Below are positions 35,131 to 45,092 of a stretch of DNA of 64,000 nucleotides, in pieces. The stretch spans positions 209,330,113-209,394,112 of the forward strand of contig NC_057810.1 of the NCBI RefSeq assembly GCF_018294505.1, read 5' to 3'. A program made the translations under genes and the position numbers. The DNA is from Triticum aestivum. Its lineage: Eukaryota > Streptophyta > Magnoliopsida > Poales > Poaceae. The stretch's first letter is position 1, and every line of letters starts with the position of its first letter. Under the pieces are notes generated by a model. The model made no database searches and was not told where the DNA came from. It saw nothing but the letters and a program-made list of their open reading frames with translations.

Positions 35131-37001
35131 TCAGAGCTCCAACGCTGGGTAAACTGCTCGTGTGCTTCGCCTCGATCTGCTCTTCGTGCGATCTCCGCCC
35201 CCCGCCGAACCAAAAGGGGCCCGGTCCGCCGGCCCCATAGGTGTTCGTGGATCAGTTTCTTGGAGCCATACAAGAACAAAGTATTTAAGCTCAGGAGACA
35301 AGGCCCCGGCAAGAGGAGCTTGCCGGGAAGGCCAACCAAGGCATCCCAAGGAACTTGCCGCGACGCGCCACGCGTCCCGGCAAGGCAACAAGGCCCCGGC
35401 AAGAGGAGCCTGCCGGGAAGACCAACCAAGGCATATCAGGGCCCGGTGAGCGACAAGCTTCCGGACCCGACAAGACAACGGCCGCGGCAATGCGCTTGCC
35501 GCGGCAGGCGGCCACTCTGCGCCCATGCTCCAGCGCATCCACCAACGTGTCGCTCTGGGGGCCTCTCCAGGCGCGCGTTGCGGAAGGCTGTGCAGCCAGC
35601 GGTGCGCAGTGGCATGCGAAGCTGACAAGACTGCCATCATGGCGAGCGGTGGCGTCCCTGACGGTACCTTTCTGCACTGTTTGGGTGACGCAGACGGGCA
35701 TTTAATGCCCTTGTCCCCTGCCGTTAGGGTTAGGTAGGGTGCACTGTACAAGTAACTGTACCAACCACCTCTCTTTTTACTCTTCTACCCTTCTCTATGT
35801 TGCCACCTGTCGGTAACCCCTTTAGCATATAAAAGGAGGCCCATGCGCAACGTAGAGGGGGTTCGGCTCATTCGGAAGCCAAAAAACACTTAGCTCTCTC
35901 GAGCAAAAACACAATACAACCAGACAAGCAGCAGTAGGAGTATTATCTCTCCGGAGAGCTCCAAAGCTGGGTAAACTGCTCGTGTGCTTCGCCTCGATCT
36001 GCTCTTCGTGCGATCTCCGCCCCCCGCCGAACCGAAAGGGGCCCGGTCCGCCGGCCCCATAGGTATTCATGGATCAGTTTCCCCGACATCAGAGCTCCAA
36101 AGCTGGGTAAACTGCTCGTGTGCTTCGCCTCGATCTTCTCTTCGTGCGATCTCCGCCCCCCGCCTAACAGAAAGGGGCCCGGTCCGCCGGCCCCATAGGT
36201 GTTCGTGGATCAGTTTCTTGGAGCCATACAAGAACAAAGTATTTAAGCTCAGGAGACAAGGCCCCGGCAAGAGGAGCTTGCCGGGAAGGCCAACGAAGGC
36301 ATCCCAAGGAACTTGCCGCGACGCGCCACGCGTCCCGGCAAGGCAACAAGGCCCCGGCAAGAGGAGCCTGCCGGGAAGACCAACCAAGGCATATCAGGGC
36401 CCGGTGAGCGACAAGCTTCCGGACCCGACAAGACAACGGCCGCGGCAAGGCGCTTGCCGCGGCAGGCGGCCACTCTGCGCCCACGCTCCAGCGCATCCAC
36501 CAACGTGTCGCTCTGGGGGCCTCTCCAGGCGCGCGTGGTGGAAGGCTGTGCAGCCAGCGGTGCGCAGTGGCATGCGAAGCTGACAAGACTGCCATCATGG
36601 CGAGCGATGGCGTCCCTGACGGTACCTTTCTGCACTGTTTGGGCGACACAGACGGGCATTTAATGCCCTTGTCCCCTGCCGTTAGGGTTAGGTAGGGTGC
36701 ACTGTACAAGTAACTGTACCAACCACCTCTCTTTTTACTCTTCTACCCTTCTCTATGTTGCCACCTGTCGGTAACCCCTTTAGCATATAAAAGGAGGCCC
36801 ATGCGCAACGTAGAGGGGGTTCGGCTCATTCGGAAGCCAAAAATCACTTAGCTCTCTCGAGCAAAAACACAATACAACCAGACAAGCAGCAGTAGGAGTA
36901 TTATCTCTCCGGAGAGCTCCGAAGCTGGGTAAACTGCTCGTGTGCTTCGCCTCGATCCGCTCTTCGTGCGACCTCCGCCCCCCGCCGAACCGAAAGGGGC
37001 T
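35131..37001 (+). repeat. LTR array, first block of partial LTRs
   Basis: Composition: 35131-35258, 'TC' plus the last part of an LTR from AGAGCTCC to CAGTTT; 35259-36088, an LTR lacking its first 110 bp, to CCCCGACA; 36089-36216, again 'TC' plus the 3' LTR piece; 36217-37001, an LTR lacking its first 110 bp and its last 80 or so, ending at GAAAGGGGCT. The recurring joins CAGTTTC/TTGGAGCC and GACATC/AGAGCTCC have 2-3 bp of shared sequence at most. The spacing of TTGGAGCC is 958-959 bp. All open frames here are LTR shadows. Confidence 0.8.
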
Positions 37002-38855
37002 TGTCGGTGTACTAGAATAGGGGTACCCTAGTACCCCAAACTTGTGCACGGGCAGTTGCAGCACCCCGCGGCAAGGCTTGCCGGGCGAACGCCAAGATCC
37101 TCCAAGGTTCCCTTGGAGCCATTCAAGAACAAAGTATTTAAGCTCAGGAGACAAGGCCCCGGCAAGAGGAGCTTTCCGGGAAGGCCAACCAAGGCATCCC
37201 AATGAACTTGCCGCGACGCGCCACGCGTCCCGGCAAGGCAACAAGGCCCCGGCAAGAGGAGCCTGCCGGGAAGACCAACCAAGGCATATCAGGGCCCGGT
37301 GAGCGACAAGCTTCCGGACCCGACAAGACAACGGCCGCGGCAATGCGCTTGCCGCGGCAGGCGGCCACTCTGCGCCCATGCTCCAGCGCATCCACCAACG
37401 TGTCGCTCTGGGGGCCTCTCCAGGCGCGCGTTGCGGAAGGCTGTGCAGCCAGCGGTGCGCAGTGGCATGCGAAGCTGACAAGACTGCCATCATGGCGAGC
37501 GGTGGCGTCCCTGACGGTACCTTTCTGCACTGTTTGGGTGACGCAGACGGGCATTTAATGCCCTTGTCCCCTGCCGTCAGGGTTAGGTAGGGTGCACTGT
37601 ACAAGTAACTGTACCAACCACCTCTCTTTTTACTCTTCTACCCTTCTCTACGTTGCCACCTGTCGGTAACCCCTTTAGCATATAAAAGGAGGCCCATGCG
37701 CAACGTAGAGGGGGTTCGGCTCATTCGGAAGCCAGAAAAACACTTAGCTCTCTCGAGCAAAAACACAATATAATCAGACAAGCAGCAGTAGGAGTATTAT
37801 CTCTCCGGAGAGCTCCGAAGCTGGGTAAACTGCTCGTGTGCTTCGCCTCGATCTGCTCTTCGTGCGATCTCCGCCCCCCGCCGAACCGAAAGGGGCCCGG
37901 TCCGCCGGCCCCATAGGTATTCATGGATCAGTTTCCCCGACATCAGAGCTCCAAAGCTGGGTAAACTGCTCGTGTGCTTCGCCTCGATCTGCTCTTCGTG
38001 CGATCTCCGCCCCCCGCCTAACCGAAAGGGGCCCGGTCCGCCGGCCCCATAGGTGTTCGTGGATCAGTTTCTTGGAGCCATACAAGAACAAAGTATTTAA
38101 GCTCAGGAGACAAGGCCCCGGCAAGAGGAGCTTGCCGGGAAGGCCAACAAAGGCATCCCAAGGAACTTGCCGCGACGCGCCACGCGTCCCGGCAAGGCAA
38201 CAAGGCCCCGGCAAGAGGAGCCTGCCGGGAAGACCAACCAAGGCATATCAGGGCCCGGTGAGCGACAAGCTTCCGGACCCGACAAGACAACGGCCGCGGC
38301 AAGGCGCTTGCCGCGGCAGGCGGCCACTCTGCGCCCACGCTCCAGCGCATCCACCAACGTGTCGCTCTGGGGGCCTCTCCAGGCGCGTGTGGTGGAAGGC
38401 TGTGCAGCCAGCGGTGCGCAGTGGCATGCGAAGCTGACAAGACTGCCATCATGGCGAGCGGTGGCGTCCCTGACGGTACCTTTCTGCACTGTTTGGGCGA
38501 CACAGACGGGCATTTAATGCCCTTGTCCCCTGCCGTTAGGGTTAGGTAGGGTGCATTGTACAAGTAACTGTACCAACCACCTCTCTTTTTACTCTTCTAC
38601 CCTTCTCTATGTTGCCACCTGTCGGTAACCCCTTTAGCATATAAAAGGAGGCCCATGCGCAACGTAGAGGGGGTTCGGCTCATTCGGAAGCCAAAAATCA
38701 CTTAGCTCTCTCGAGCAAAAACACAATACAACCAGACAAGCAGCAGTAGGAGTATTATCTCTCCGGAGAGCTCCGAAGCTGGGTAAACTGCTCGTGTGCT
38801 TCGCCTTGATCCGCTCTTCGTGCGACCTCCGCCCCCCGCCGAACCGAAAGGGGCT
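37002..38855 (+). repeat. LTR array, 1,854 bp higher-order unit
   Basis: A full 941 bp LTR (37002-37942) with a subtype 'b' 5' end and a subtype 'a' 3' end is followed by the same partial pieces as in the previous block (37943-38070 and 38071-38855). Homologous points repeat at exactly 1,854 bp: LTR starts 37002 and 38856; TTGGAGCC joins 36217 and 38071; 37112 and 38966. This is a tandem duplication of a multi-LTR unit. Confidence 0.8.
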
Positions 38856-39826
38856 TGTCGGTGTACTAGAATAGGGGTACCCTAGTACCCCAAACTTGTG
38901 CACGGGCAGTTGCAGCACCCCGCGGCAAGGCTTGCCGGGCGAACGCCAAGATCCTCCAAGGTTCCCTTGGAGCCATTCAAGAACAAAGTATTTAAGCTCA
39001 GGAGACAAGGCCCCGGCAAGAGGAGCTTGCCGGGAAGGCCAACCAAGGCATCCCAATGAACTTGCCGCGACGCGCCACGCGTCCCGGCAAGGCAACAAGG
39101 CCCCGGCAAGAGGAGCCTGCCGGGAAGACCAACCAAGGCATATCAGGGCCCGGTGAGCGACAAGCTTCCGGACCCGACAAGACAACGGCCGCGGCAATGC
39201 GCTTGCCGCGGCAGGCGGCCACTCTGCGCCCATGCTCCAGCGCATCCACCAACGTGTCGCTCTGGGGGCCTCTCCAGGCGCGCGTTGCGGAAGGCTGTGC
39301 AGCCAGCGGTGCGCAGTGGCATGCGAAGCTGACAAGACTGCCATCATGGCGAGCGGTGGCGTCCCTGACGGTACCTTTCTGCACTGTTTGGGTGACGCAG
39401 ACGGGCATTTAATGCCCTTGTCCCCTGCCGTTAGGGTTAGGTAGGGTGCACTGTACAAGTAACTGTACCAACCACCTCTCTTTTTACTCTTCTACCCTTC
39501 TCTATGTTGCCACCTATCGGTGACCCCTTTGGCGTATAAAAGGAGGCCCATGCGCAACGTAGGGGAGGTTCGGAAGGCAGAAAACACTCACGCTCGGTCT
39601 CGTTAGCAGCTTGTGTGTACTGTAGCACTCAGCGCTCCCGAGCAAAAACTCAATACAATCAGACAAGCAGCAGTAGGAGTGTTATCTCCCCGGAGAGCTC
39701 CGAAGCTGGGTAAACTGCTCGTGTGCTTCGCCTCGATCCGCTCTTCGTGCGATCTCCGCCCCCCGCCGAACCGAAAGGGGCTCGGTCCGCCGGCCCCATA
39801 GGTGTTCGTGGATCAGTTTCCCCGAC
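38856..39826 (+). mobile_element. Tat composite: LTR3, 5' LTR of internal B
   Basis: 971 bp, the same length as LTR4 without its duplication. It is a mosaic: its 5' end (GAACGCCAAGATCC) and 3' end (CACTCACGCTCGGTCTC, TCGTTAGCAGCTTG) are subtype 'b' like LTR4. Its middle (GCATATCAGGGCCC, ACGCGTCCCGGC) is subtype 'a' like the array. TATA box at 39535. Gene conversion with array members is the simplest explanation. Confidence 0.85.
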
Positions 39827-39905
39827 ATCTTTGGTAGGGGGCGTCGAGATTGTGTGAACCTGATCCGGCGTTCACACGAGCTAGATCTTCATTCCCTTCA
39901 TCAAC
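39827..39905 (+). other. Leader of internal B with damaged primer binding site
   Basis: The leader reads TCTTTGGTAGGGGGCGTCG where internal A has TCTTTGGCGCGCCAGGTAGG. Nine bases, CGCGCCAGG, are missing between GG and TAGG. The rest of the leader up to the ATG at 39906 aligns with A. Reverse transcription from the normal primer would be impaired. Confidence 0.75.
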
Positions 39906-41807
39906 ATGCCACCGAAGAAGAAGACTTCGGCGGCAGCCGCTCCATCCACGTCACTTCCGCCACCGTTGGAGCAAACGGGTGGTGGAATGGACGTCGGCGG
40001 AAGAATGGACGTCGACGAGGAAGCTCATGATGCCGCCAGGTCCAAGAACAAGGCTGCACAAACCTCGGCGAGTGTACATGTTCCACACCACTCTCAGGAG
40101 GCGCAAGACCAACAGCGTCATGGCACTAGCAATGTCGTACGCATGATAGGCCAAGACCAAGCTGGTGGATCTCGGGGCGCTCAAGACCAGCATGCATGCC
40201 AGCGTGCTGGCACGAGCGGGGCACGGTCGCCTGGACGGGATACTGCTCCTTCCAACATAGTTAGAAGTCCGAGCACGTCCCGCTCCTCGCGCCGTCCGCC
40301 ACTACCACCCACCACTCCAGCAGAAGCTTTGGCGCGAGCTCAACTTCTCCTAGATTACCCTCCGACGTCGGACAAGATCGACGAATGGAGGGCCACAATT
40401 CAGAGTCTCATCGGCTACGCCAACGGTGACACTCCACAGCGGCAGAGCGCGTCACCGCCGTGGCAGGGTTGCCAGGCGCGAGCCGGTGGCGACGAAACGG
40501 GTGGAGGTGCAACTACCATGCAATCACCGCCCCAAAGGCCAAGATCGCCGACTCGCCGGATCCACCTCGACAGCGACTCCACTGCATCGTCGGATCCACG
40601 AGCTCGTCGCGATCAGCGCCAAGACCTTCATGATCGGCAACAAGAAGACGCTCAAACTCGCATCGAGCGCCGAAGAGAAGCGCGACGTCAATCCGACAAG
40701 CGCGCTGGGCCCTCTGATGACATGCATGCGCCAGGGGAACCAGGCGATCTGCCGTATGCGGTAGGTTGCCCTGCGTTCACTCGTGAGCTGCGGCAAGTCC
40801 AGTGACCCAGCACGAAAAACTTCAAGCCAGACGTACCGAAGAAGTACGACGGCAAGACGCATCCGTCAGAGTTCCTCAGCATCTACACCATCGCGGTGCA
40901 GGCTACAGGGGGACGGGATGACAAGATCCTTGCCAACTACTTCCCGGTGGTGCTCAAGCCCAACGTCAGATCTTGGCTCATGCACTTGCCGGACAACTCA
41001 ATATCCTCTTGGGCTGATCTGTGCCATCAATTCGTCGGCGCCTTCACAGGCGGACACAAGCCTCATGGCCAAGAGAGTGATCTTCATCTGCTCGCCCAGA
41101 AGGAAGGAGAGCCCCTGCGCAAGTACATTCAGAGATTCAGCAGTGTGCAGCACAACATCCCAGACGTCCACCCTGCCGTGGTGATCAGCGCATTCCATCA
41201 GAACGTGCGGAACCGCAGGATGCGGGAGGAAATGGCGATGTGCAAGATCAGGGACGTCAGTGAGTTATATGCACTGGCCGACAAGTGTGCATGTGCTGAG
41301 GAAGGGAGGAGACTCCCCGGAGAGAATGTAGGAGCAGGAGGATCTGACAGTGAAGATGCTGCCCCGTCAAGGAAAAACCAGCGGCGGAACAACAGAAGGA
41401 GGAAAGGCAAAGAGGTGCTAGTTGTTGAGCAGTCCGGCAACGGTGGTGGCGCCAAGGAAGCCAAAGCTGGTGACTCCTGCAAGGAGGTTGCCGCGGAGGT
41501 GGCGGTCGCCGACAAGCAGGACGGCACCAACAAGCAGTATTGCAAGATCCACTGCACCAATGGCCATGATCTCCAGAACTGTAAGAAAGTCGAGCAGCTT
41601 GTTGAGCAATAGAAAGCTGAATATGAGCGGCGCGACAAGGAGAAGGCCCAGGAAGGTGCTGGGGGATCCGGCAAGAAACTTCCCGGCCGAGGAGGACGCT
41701 GCGGCAAGGCCAAGCAGCGGCAAGGAGACAGACCTCCCCGCGGCCGCGACAAGGATGAAGATGACAACGGCGATGAAGACATGGATGACGAGGAGACTGA
41801 TGAGTAG
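39906..41807 (+). pseudogene. gag: gag, internal B
   Basis: Starts MPPKKKTSAAAAPS. After a disordered first 300 residues, the segment encoded around 40900-41260 matches the retrotransposon gag domain (capsid-like; motifs FVGAFTGG, LRKYIQRF, ISAFHQNV). A basic stretch and a zinc-knuckle-like YCKIHCTNGHDLQNC follow near 41540-41580. Gag forms the cytoplasmic particle that packages element RNA. The frame is interrupted by TGA at 40803 and TAG at 41610 and 41805, but is never shifted. The same frame continues into protease, so a single Gag-Pol precursor is inferred. The frame at 41422-41940 is a shadow. Confidence 0.85.
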
Positions 41808-42698
41808 GAGTTCCAGAAAGCCACAGAGGTCCTGTGCTTTGACGGTGGTACTTCTCTGCATACCTGGCACCGTCAGCTCAAGCAGTGGGTGCGGGAAGTT
41901 AATGCAGCAGAACCACCCGTCGAGTCACGCAAGCCTCTGAAATGGTCCGGCACGCCTATCATCTTTGATATTGAGTACCACCCGGATCGCATAACTGCGG
42001 TCGGGTGCTTGCCGATGTTGGTTTCACCAACAATCCGCAACCTCAAGGTCACTAAGATGCTAGTTGACGGCGGGGCCGGCTTGAACCTGATCTCCTCCGC
42101 GGTGCTCCAGAAACTCCAGATCCCCGACAACGAGCTCGAAGAGACCGGTACATTTCAAGGAATCAACCCGGGAAGGAGCAAGCCGAAGGGAAAGATCACG
42201 TTGCCGGTAACATTTGGCAGCGAACTAAACTTCAGGACTGAGAGGGTCACATTTGATGTTGCTGACTTTCCATTACCTTACAATGGAATCCTTGGCCGTC
42301 CGGCACTCGCTAAGTTCATGGCAGCCTCTCACTATGCGTACAACATACTGAAAATGCCAGGCCCGATAAGTGTCATCTCTGTCCCTGGCGACAAGAAGGA
42401 TGCTCTTATCTATGCCGACAAGATCTACCGGGAAGCAGCAGCCGCAGCAGAATGCAAGAAACTTGCCGCTGAAGCTCCCGGGGGGAAGAAGAAGACCAAG
42501 TCCGGCAAGAGCTCTAATGCCCACTCCGGCAAGCGCACCTCTTCGGAGTGTTGCGCTACCGTCGAGAATGCACCATCGAGCTCCACCGGCAAGTGTAAGA
42601 AGGCAATGGCAGCTCCACGTGAGACCAAGAAGGTGTCCGCCAAGGAGGATGGCGCTGGTGGTACCTTCACCATCAGCGCCACTCTTGACCCCAAATAG
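41808..42698 (+). pseudogene. pr: Aspartic protease region, internal B
   Basis: In the same frame as gag. The active-site motif is seen as LVDGGAGLN near 42060-42090 (Asp-Gly-Gly where retroviral proteases have Asp-Ser/Thr-Gly). The second conserved element, YNGILGRPAL, lies near 42280-42310. The Met at 41889 is simply the first after the stop at 41805. A Lys/Ser/Ala-rich linker with repeated SGK words follows up to the TAG at 42696. In an active element the enzyme would cleave the Gag-Pol precursor. The region is open for 269 codons, but is separated from RT by that stop. Confidence 0.75.
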
Positions 42699-45092
42699 GA
42701 AAGCGCGCTCGTTGCTTTCCTGCGGGCGAATGTCGACGTGTTTGCATGGCAACCGTCTGATATCCCCGGTGTTCCCAGGAAAGTAATTGAGCACCACCTT
42801 GCCGTTTGTCCTCATGCGCGGCCCGTCAAGCAGAGAGTCGGGAAGCAGGCAGTGGAGCGCCAAGAATTCATTGCAGAAGAAATCAAGAAGTTGGAAGCAG
42901 CAGGCCTTGTCAGAGGAGTGCTCCATCCCACGTGGTTGGCCAATCCTGTTGTTGTGCGCAAGGCTAACGGGAAATGGAGACTTTGTATTGACTTCACTGA
43001 TGATAATAAAGCTTGTCCCAAAGACCCATTTCCCTTGCCGCGCATTGACGAGATTGTTGACTCCACAGCCGGATGTGATTTGCTTTCATTTCTTGATGCA
43101 TACTCAGGATACCATCAGATCTTCATGGCAGAAGAGGATGAAGAGAAAACCGCATTTATCACCCCGTGTGGCACGTACTGCTTCGTACGGATGCCTTTCG
43201 GTTTGAAGAATGCTGATTCAACATTCGCAAGGGTAGTCCACCAAACTTTTGAGCCGCAAATGCACAGAAATGTGGAAGCTTACATGGATGACATAGTGGT
43301 CAAGAGCAAGAACAGGGCGACCCTGATTCAAGATTTAGACGAGACATTTGCAAATCTGCGCAAGATCAACCTCAAGCTTAACCCCGAGAAGTGCGTGCTT
43401 GGAGTCCCTTTCGGCAAGCTTCTCGGGTTCTTCGTGTCTCAGCGGGGAATTGAAGCCAATCCCGACAAGATCAAGGCCATTGAGCAGATCGAAGCACCAA
43501 AGCGCGTCAAGGATGTACGAAGGCTTGCCGGTTGCATGGCTACTCTCAGCAGGTTTATCTCTAGATCTGCTGAGCGCGCCCTGCCATTTTTCAAAATTTT
43601 GAAAAAGGTAGGTCCAATGAAATGGACTCCGGAGGCGGAGGCTGCGCTGCAGGACTTGAAGAGATACCTGTCCTCCACTCCAACACTTGTCGCACCTAAG
43701 CCGCAAGAGAAGTTGCTGTTGTATATAGCGGCAACCAATCAAGTGGTTAGTGCTGCGTTAGTGGTGGAGAGAGAGGCAGATGATGAGCCAGCAACCATGG
43801 CAGATGCATCCAGCGACAAGCAGGGGGCTTCGCCGACAAGCTCTGGTCCCGACAAAGATGGATCTGCGCAGGAGCATGATAAGATGCAGAAGAGAATGGT
43901 GCAGCGTCCAGTTTACTTTGTCAGTTCCCTTCTGCAGGGGGCTAGATCAAGGTACTCTGGTGTGCAGAAGTTGCTTTTCGGCCTCCTCATGGCCTCGAGA
44001 AAGCTGCGCCATTACTTCCAAGCACATGAAATCACAGTCATCACTCGCTTTCCGCTGAAGAGGATACTGCAAAATCCAGAAGCAACAGGCAGGATTGTCG
44101 AGTGGGCGCTGGAACTGTCAAGCTTTGGCCTCAAGTTTGAGAGCACTTCAACTATCCAAAGCAGAGCATTGGCAGAGTTCATAGCAGAGTGGACGCCAAC
44201 CCCAGATGAAGAAATTCCAGAGACGAGCATCCCCGTCAAAGAGGCAAGCAGAGAGTGGCTGATGTACTTTGATGGTGCCTTCTCACTGCAAGGCGCTGGT
44301 GCGGGCGTGCTGCTTGTTGCACCCACCGGAGAGCACCTCAAGTATGTAGTCCAGATGCACTTTCCCAAGGAGCAAGCAACCAACAATACTGCAGAGTATG
44401 AAGGATTGCTTACCGGTCTCAGAATCGCAGCAGACCTTGGGATCAAGAAGCTCATTGTCAGGGGTGACTCACAGCTTGTCTTCCGCCAAGTGAACAAGAA
44501 CTACCAGAGTCCATTGATGGAAGCATATGTTGATGAAGTGAGGAAGCTAGAAGAGCACTTTGACAGCCTACAGATGGAACATATCCCGAGAGCTCAGAAT
44601 GACATTGCTGATGGCTTGTCAAAGTGCGCCGCACTAAAGTTACCTATGGAACCAGGGATCTTTGCGCTCAAGTTGACTCAACCATCCGTAACACCCTCAA
44701 CTGGACAAAGCAAGAAGAGGAAGTTGGTTTCTGGCGACTACTTTCCGGCAGAGTTCCCCGAAGCCGCCGCCAAGAAAGTCCCAAAGATCAACACCAAGAA
44801 TGCTGAGGGGCAGTCTGCTCCGGCAAACCTTATGGTTTGTTCCGTTGAAGCAGACGCTCCCGACAAGTTTTGCTCCGGCAAGCTTGCTGGGGAACATCAA
44901 GCTCCGGCAGGGCCGCAAGTCCTTGCCGTAGAAGCGGATGTTCCCGCAGCAGCAGATGTGCCTTTAGTCCTTGTTGTCGAGCCACAAGCTCCAGCATGGG
45001 CACAGCAGATTGTCCATTTCCTTCAGACAGGAGAACTTCCCGAAGAGCAAGAAGAAGCGGAAAGAGTAGCCCGGCAGTCAAGTATGTACTAG
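42699..45092 (+). CDS. pol: Reverse transcriptase, degenerate RNase H and archaeal-type RNase H, internal B
   Basis: A frame of 784 codons from Met 42738 continues the gag-protease frame. Residues are numbered from that Met. RT domain: WRLCIDFTDDN near 80-90, FLDAYSGYHQI with Asp120, MPFGLKNA, and the catalytic YMDD at 182-185. The connection and native RNase H follow at about 320-460, but where the first catalytic Asp is expected the text is LYIAATN, so this RNase H looks inactive. A second RNase H at about 507-640 has MYFDGAF (Asp512), NNTAEYEGL, RGDSQLVF and DIADGLSK, the Asp-Glu-Asp-Asp pattern. An RT with two RNase H domains, the second archaeal-type, is diagnostic of the Tat lineage. 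Ends at TAG 45090. Longest intact pol block in the window. Confidence 0.9.
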   Translation, partial: ESALVAFLRANVDVFAWQPSDIPGVPRKVIEHHLAVCPHARPVKQRVGKQAVERQEFIAEEIKKLEAAGLVRGVLHPTWLANPVVVRKANGKWRLCIDFTDDNKACPKDPFPLPRIDEIVDSTAGCDLLSFLDAYSGYHQIFMAEEDEEKTAFITPCGTYCFVRMPFGLKNADSTFARVVHQTFEPQMHRNVEAYMDDIVVKSKNRATLIQDLDETFANLRKINLKLNPEKCVLGVPFGKLLGFFVSQRGIEANPDKIKAIEQIEAPKRVKDVRRLAGCMATLSRFISRSAERALPFFKILKKVGPMKWTPEAEAALQDLKRYLSSTPTLVAPKPQEKLLLYIAATNQVVSAALVVEREADDEPATMADASSDKQGASPTSSGPDKDGSAQEHDKMQKRMVQRPVYFVSSLLQGARSRYSGVQKLLFGLLMASRKLRHYFQAHEITVITRFPLKRILQNPEATGRIVEWALELSSFGLKFESTSTIQSRALAEFIAEWTPTPDEEIPETSIPVKEASREWLMYFDGAFSLQGAGAGVLLVAPTGEHLKYVVQMHFPKEQATNNTAEYEGLLTGLRIAADLGIKKLIVRGDSQLVFRQVNKNYQSPLMEAYVDEVRKLEEHFDSLQMEHIPRAQNDIADGLSKCAALKLPMEPGIFALKLTQPSVTPSTGQSKKRKLVSGDYFPAEFPEAAAKKVPKINTKNAEGQSAPANLMVCSVEADAPDKFCSGKLAGEHQAPAGPQVLAVEADVPAAADVPLVLVVEPQAPAWAQQIVHFLQTGELPEEQEEAERVARQSSMY

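Noticed and set aside
34280..39458. Conserved open frames of 116-274 codons on both strands, repeated through the LTR array (for example 37604-36780 and 38634-39458).
   Set aside because: They occupy LTR sequence, overlap on opposite strands, and are alike only because the LTRs are recent duplicates. No start context or domain supports a protein.
34190..39826. Regularly spaced repeats suggestive of a CRISPR-like array.
   Set aside because: Units are about 0.96-1.85 kb LTR pieces with LTR ends and TATA boxes in a plant genome; there are no short repeat-spacer units.
42273..42926. Minus-strand frame of 217 codons over protease-RT.
   Set aside because: Shadow of the pol frame, with no domain.
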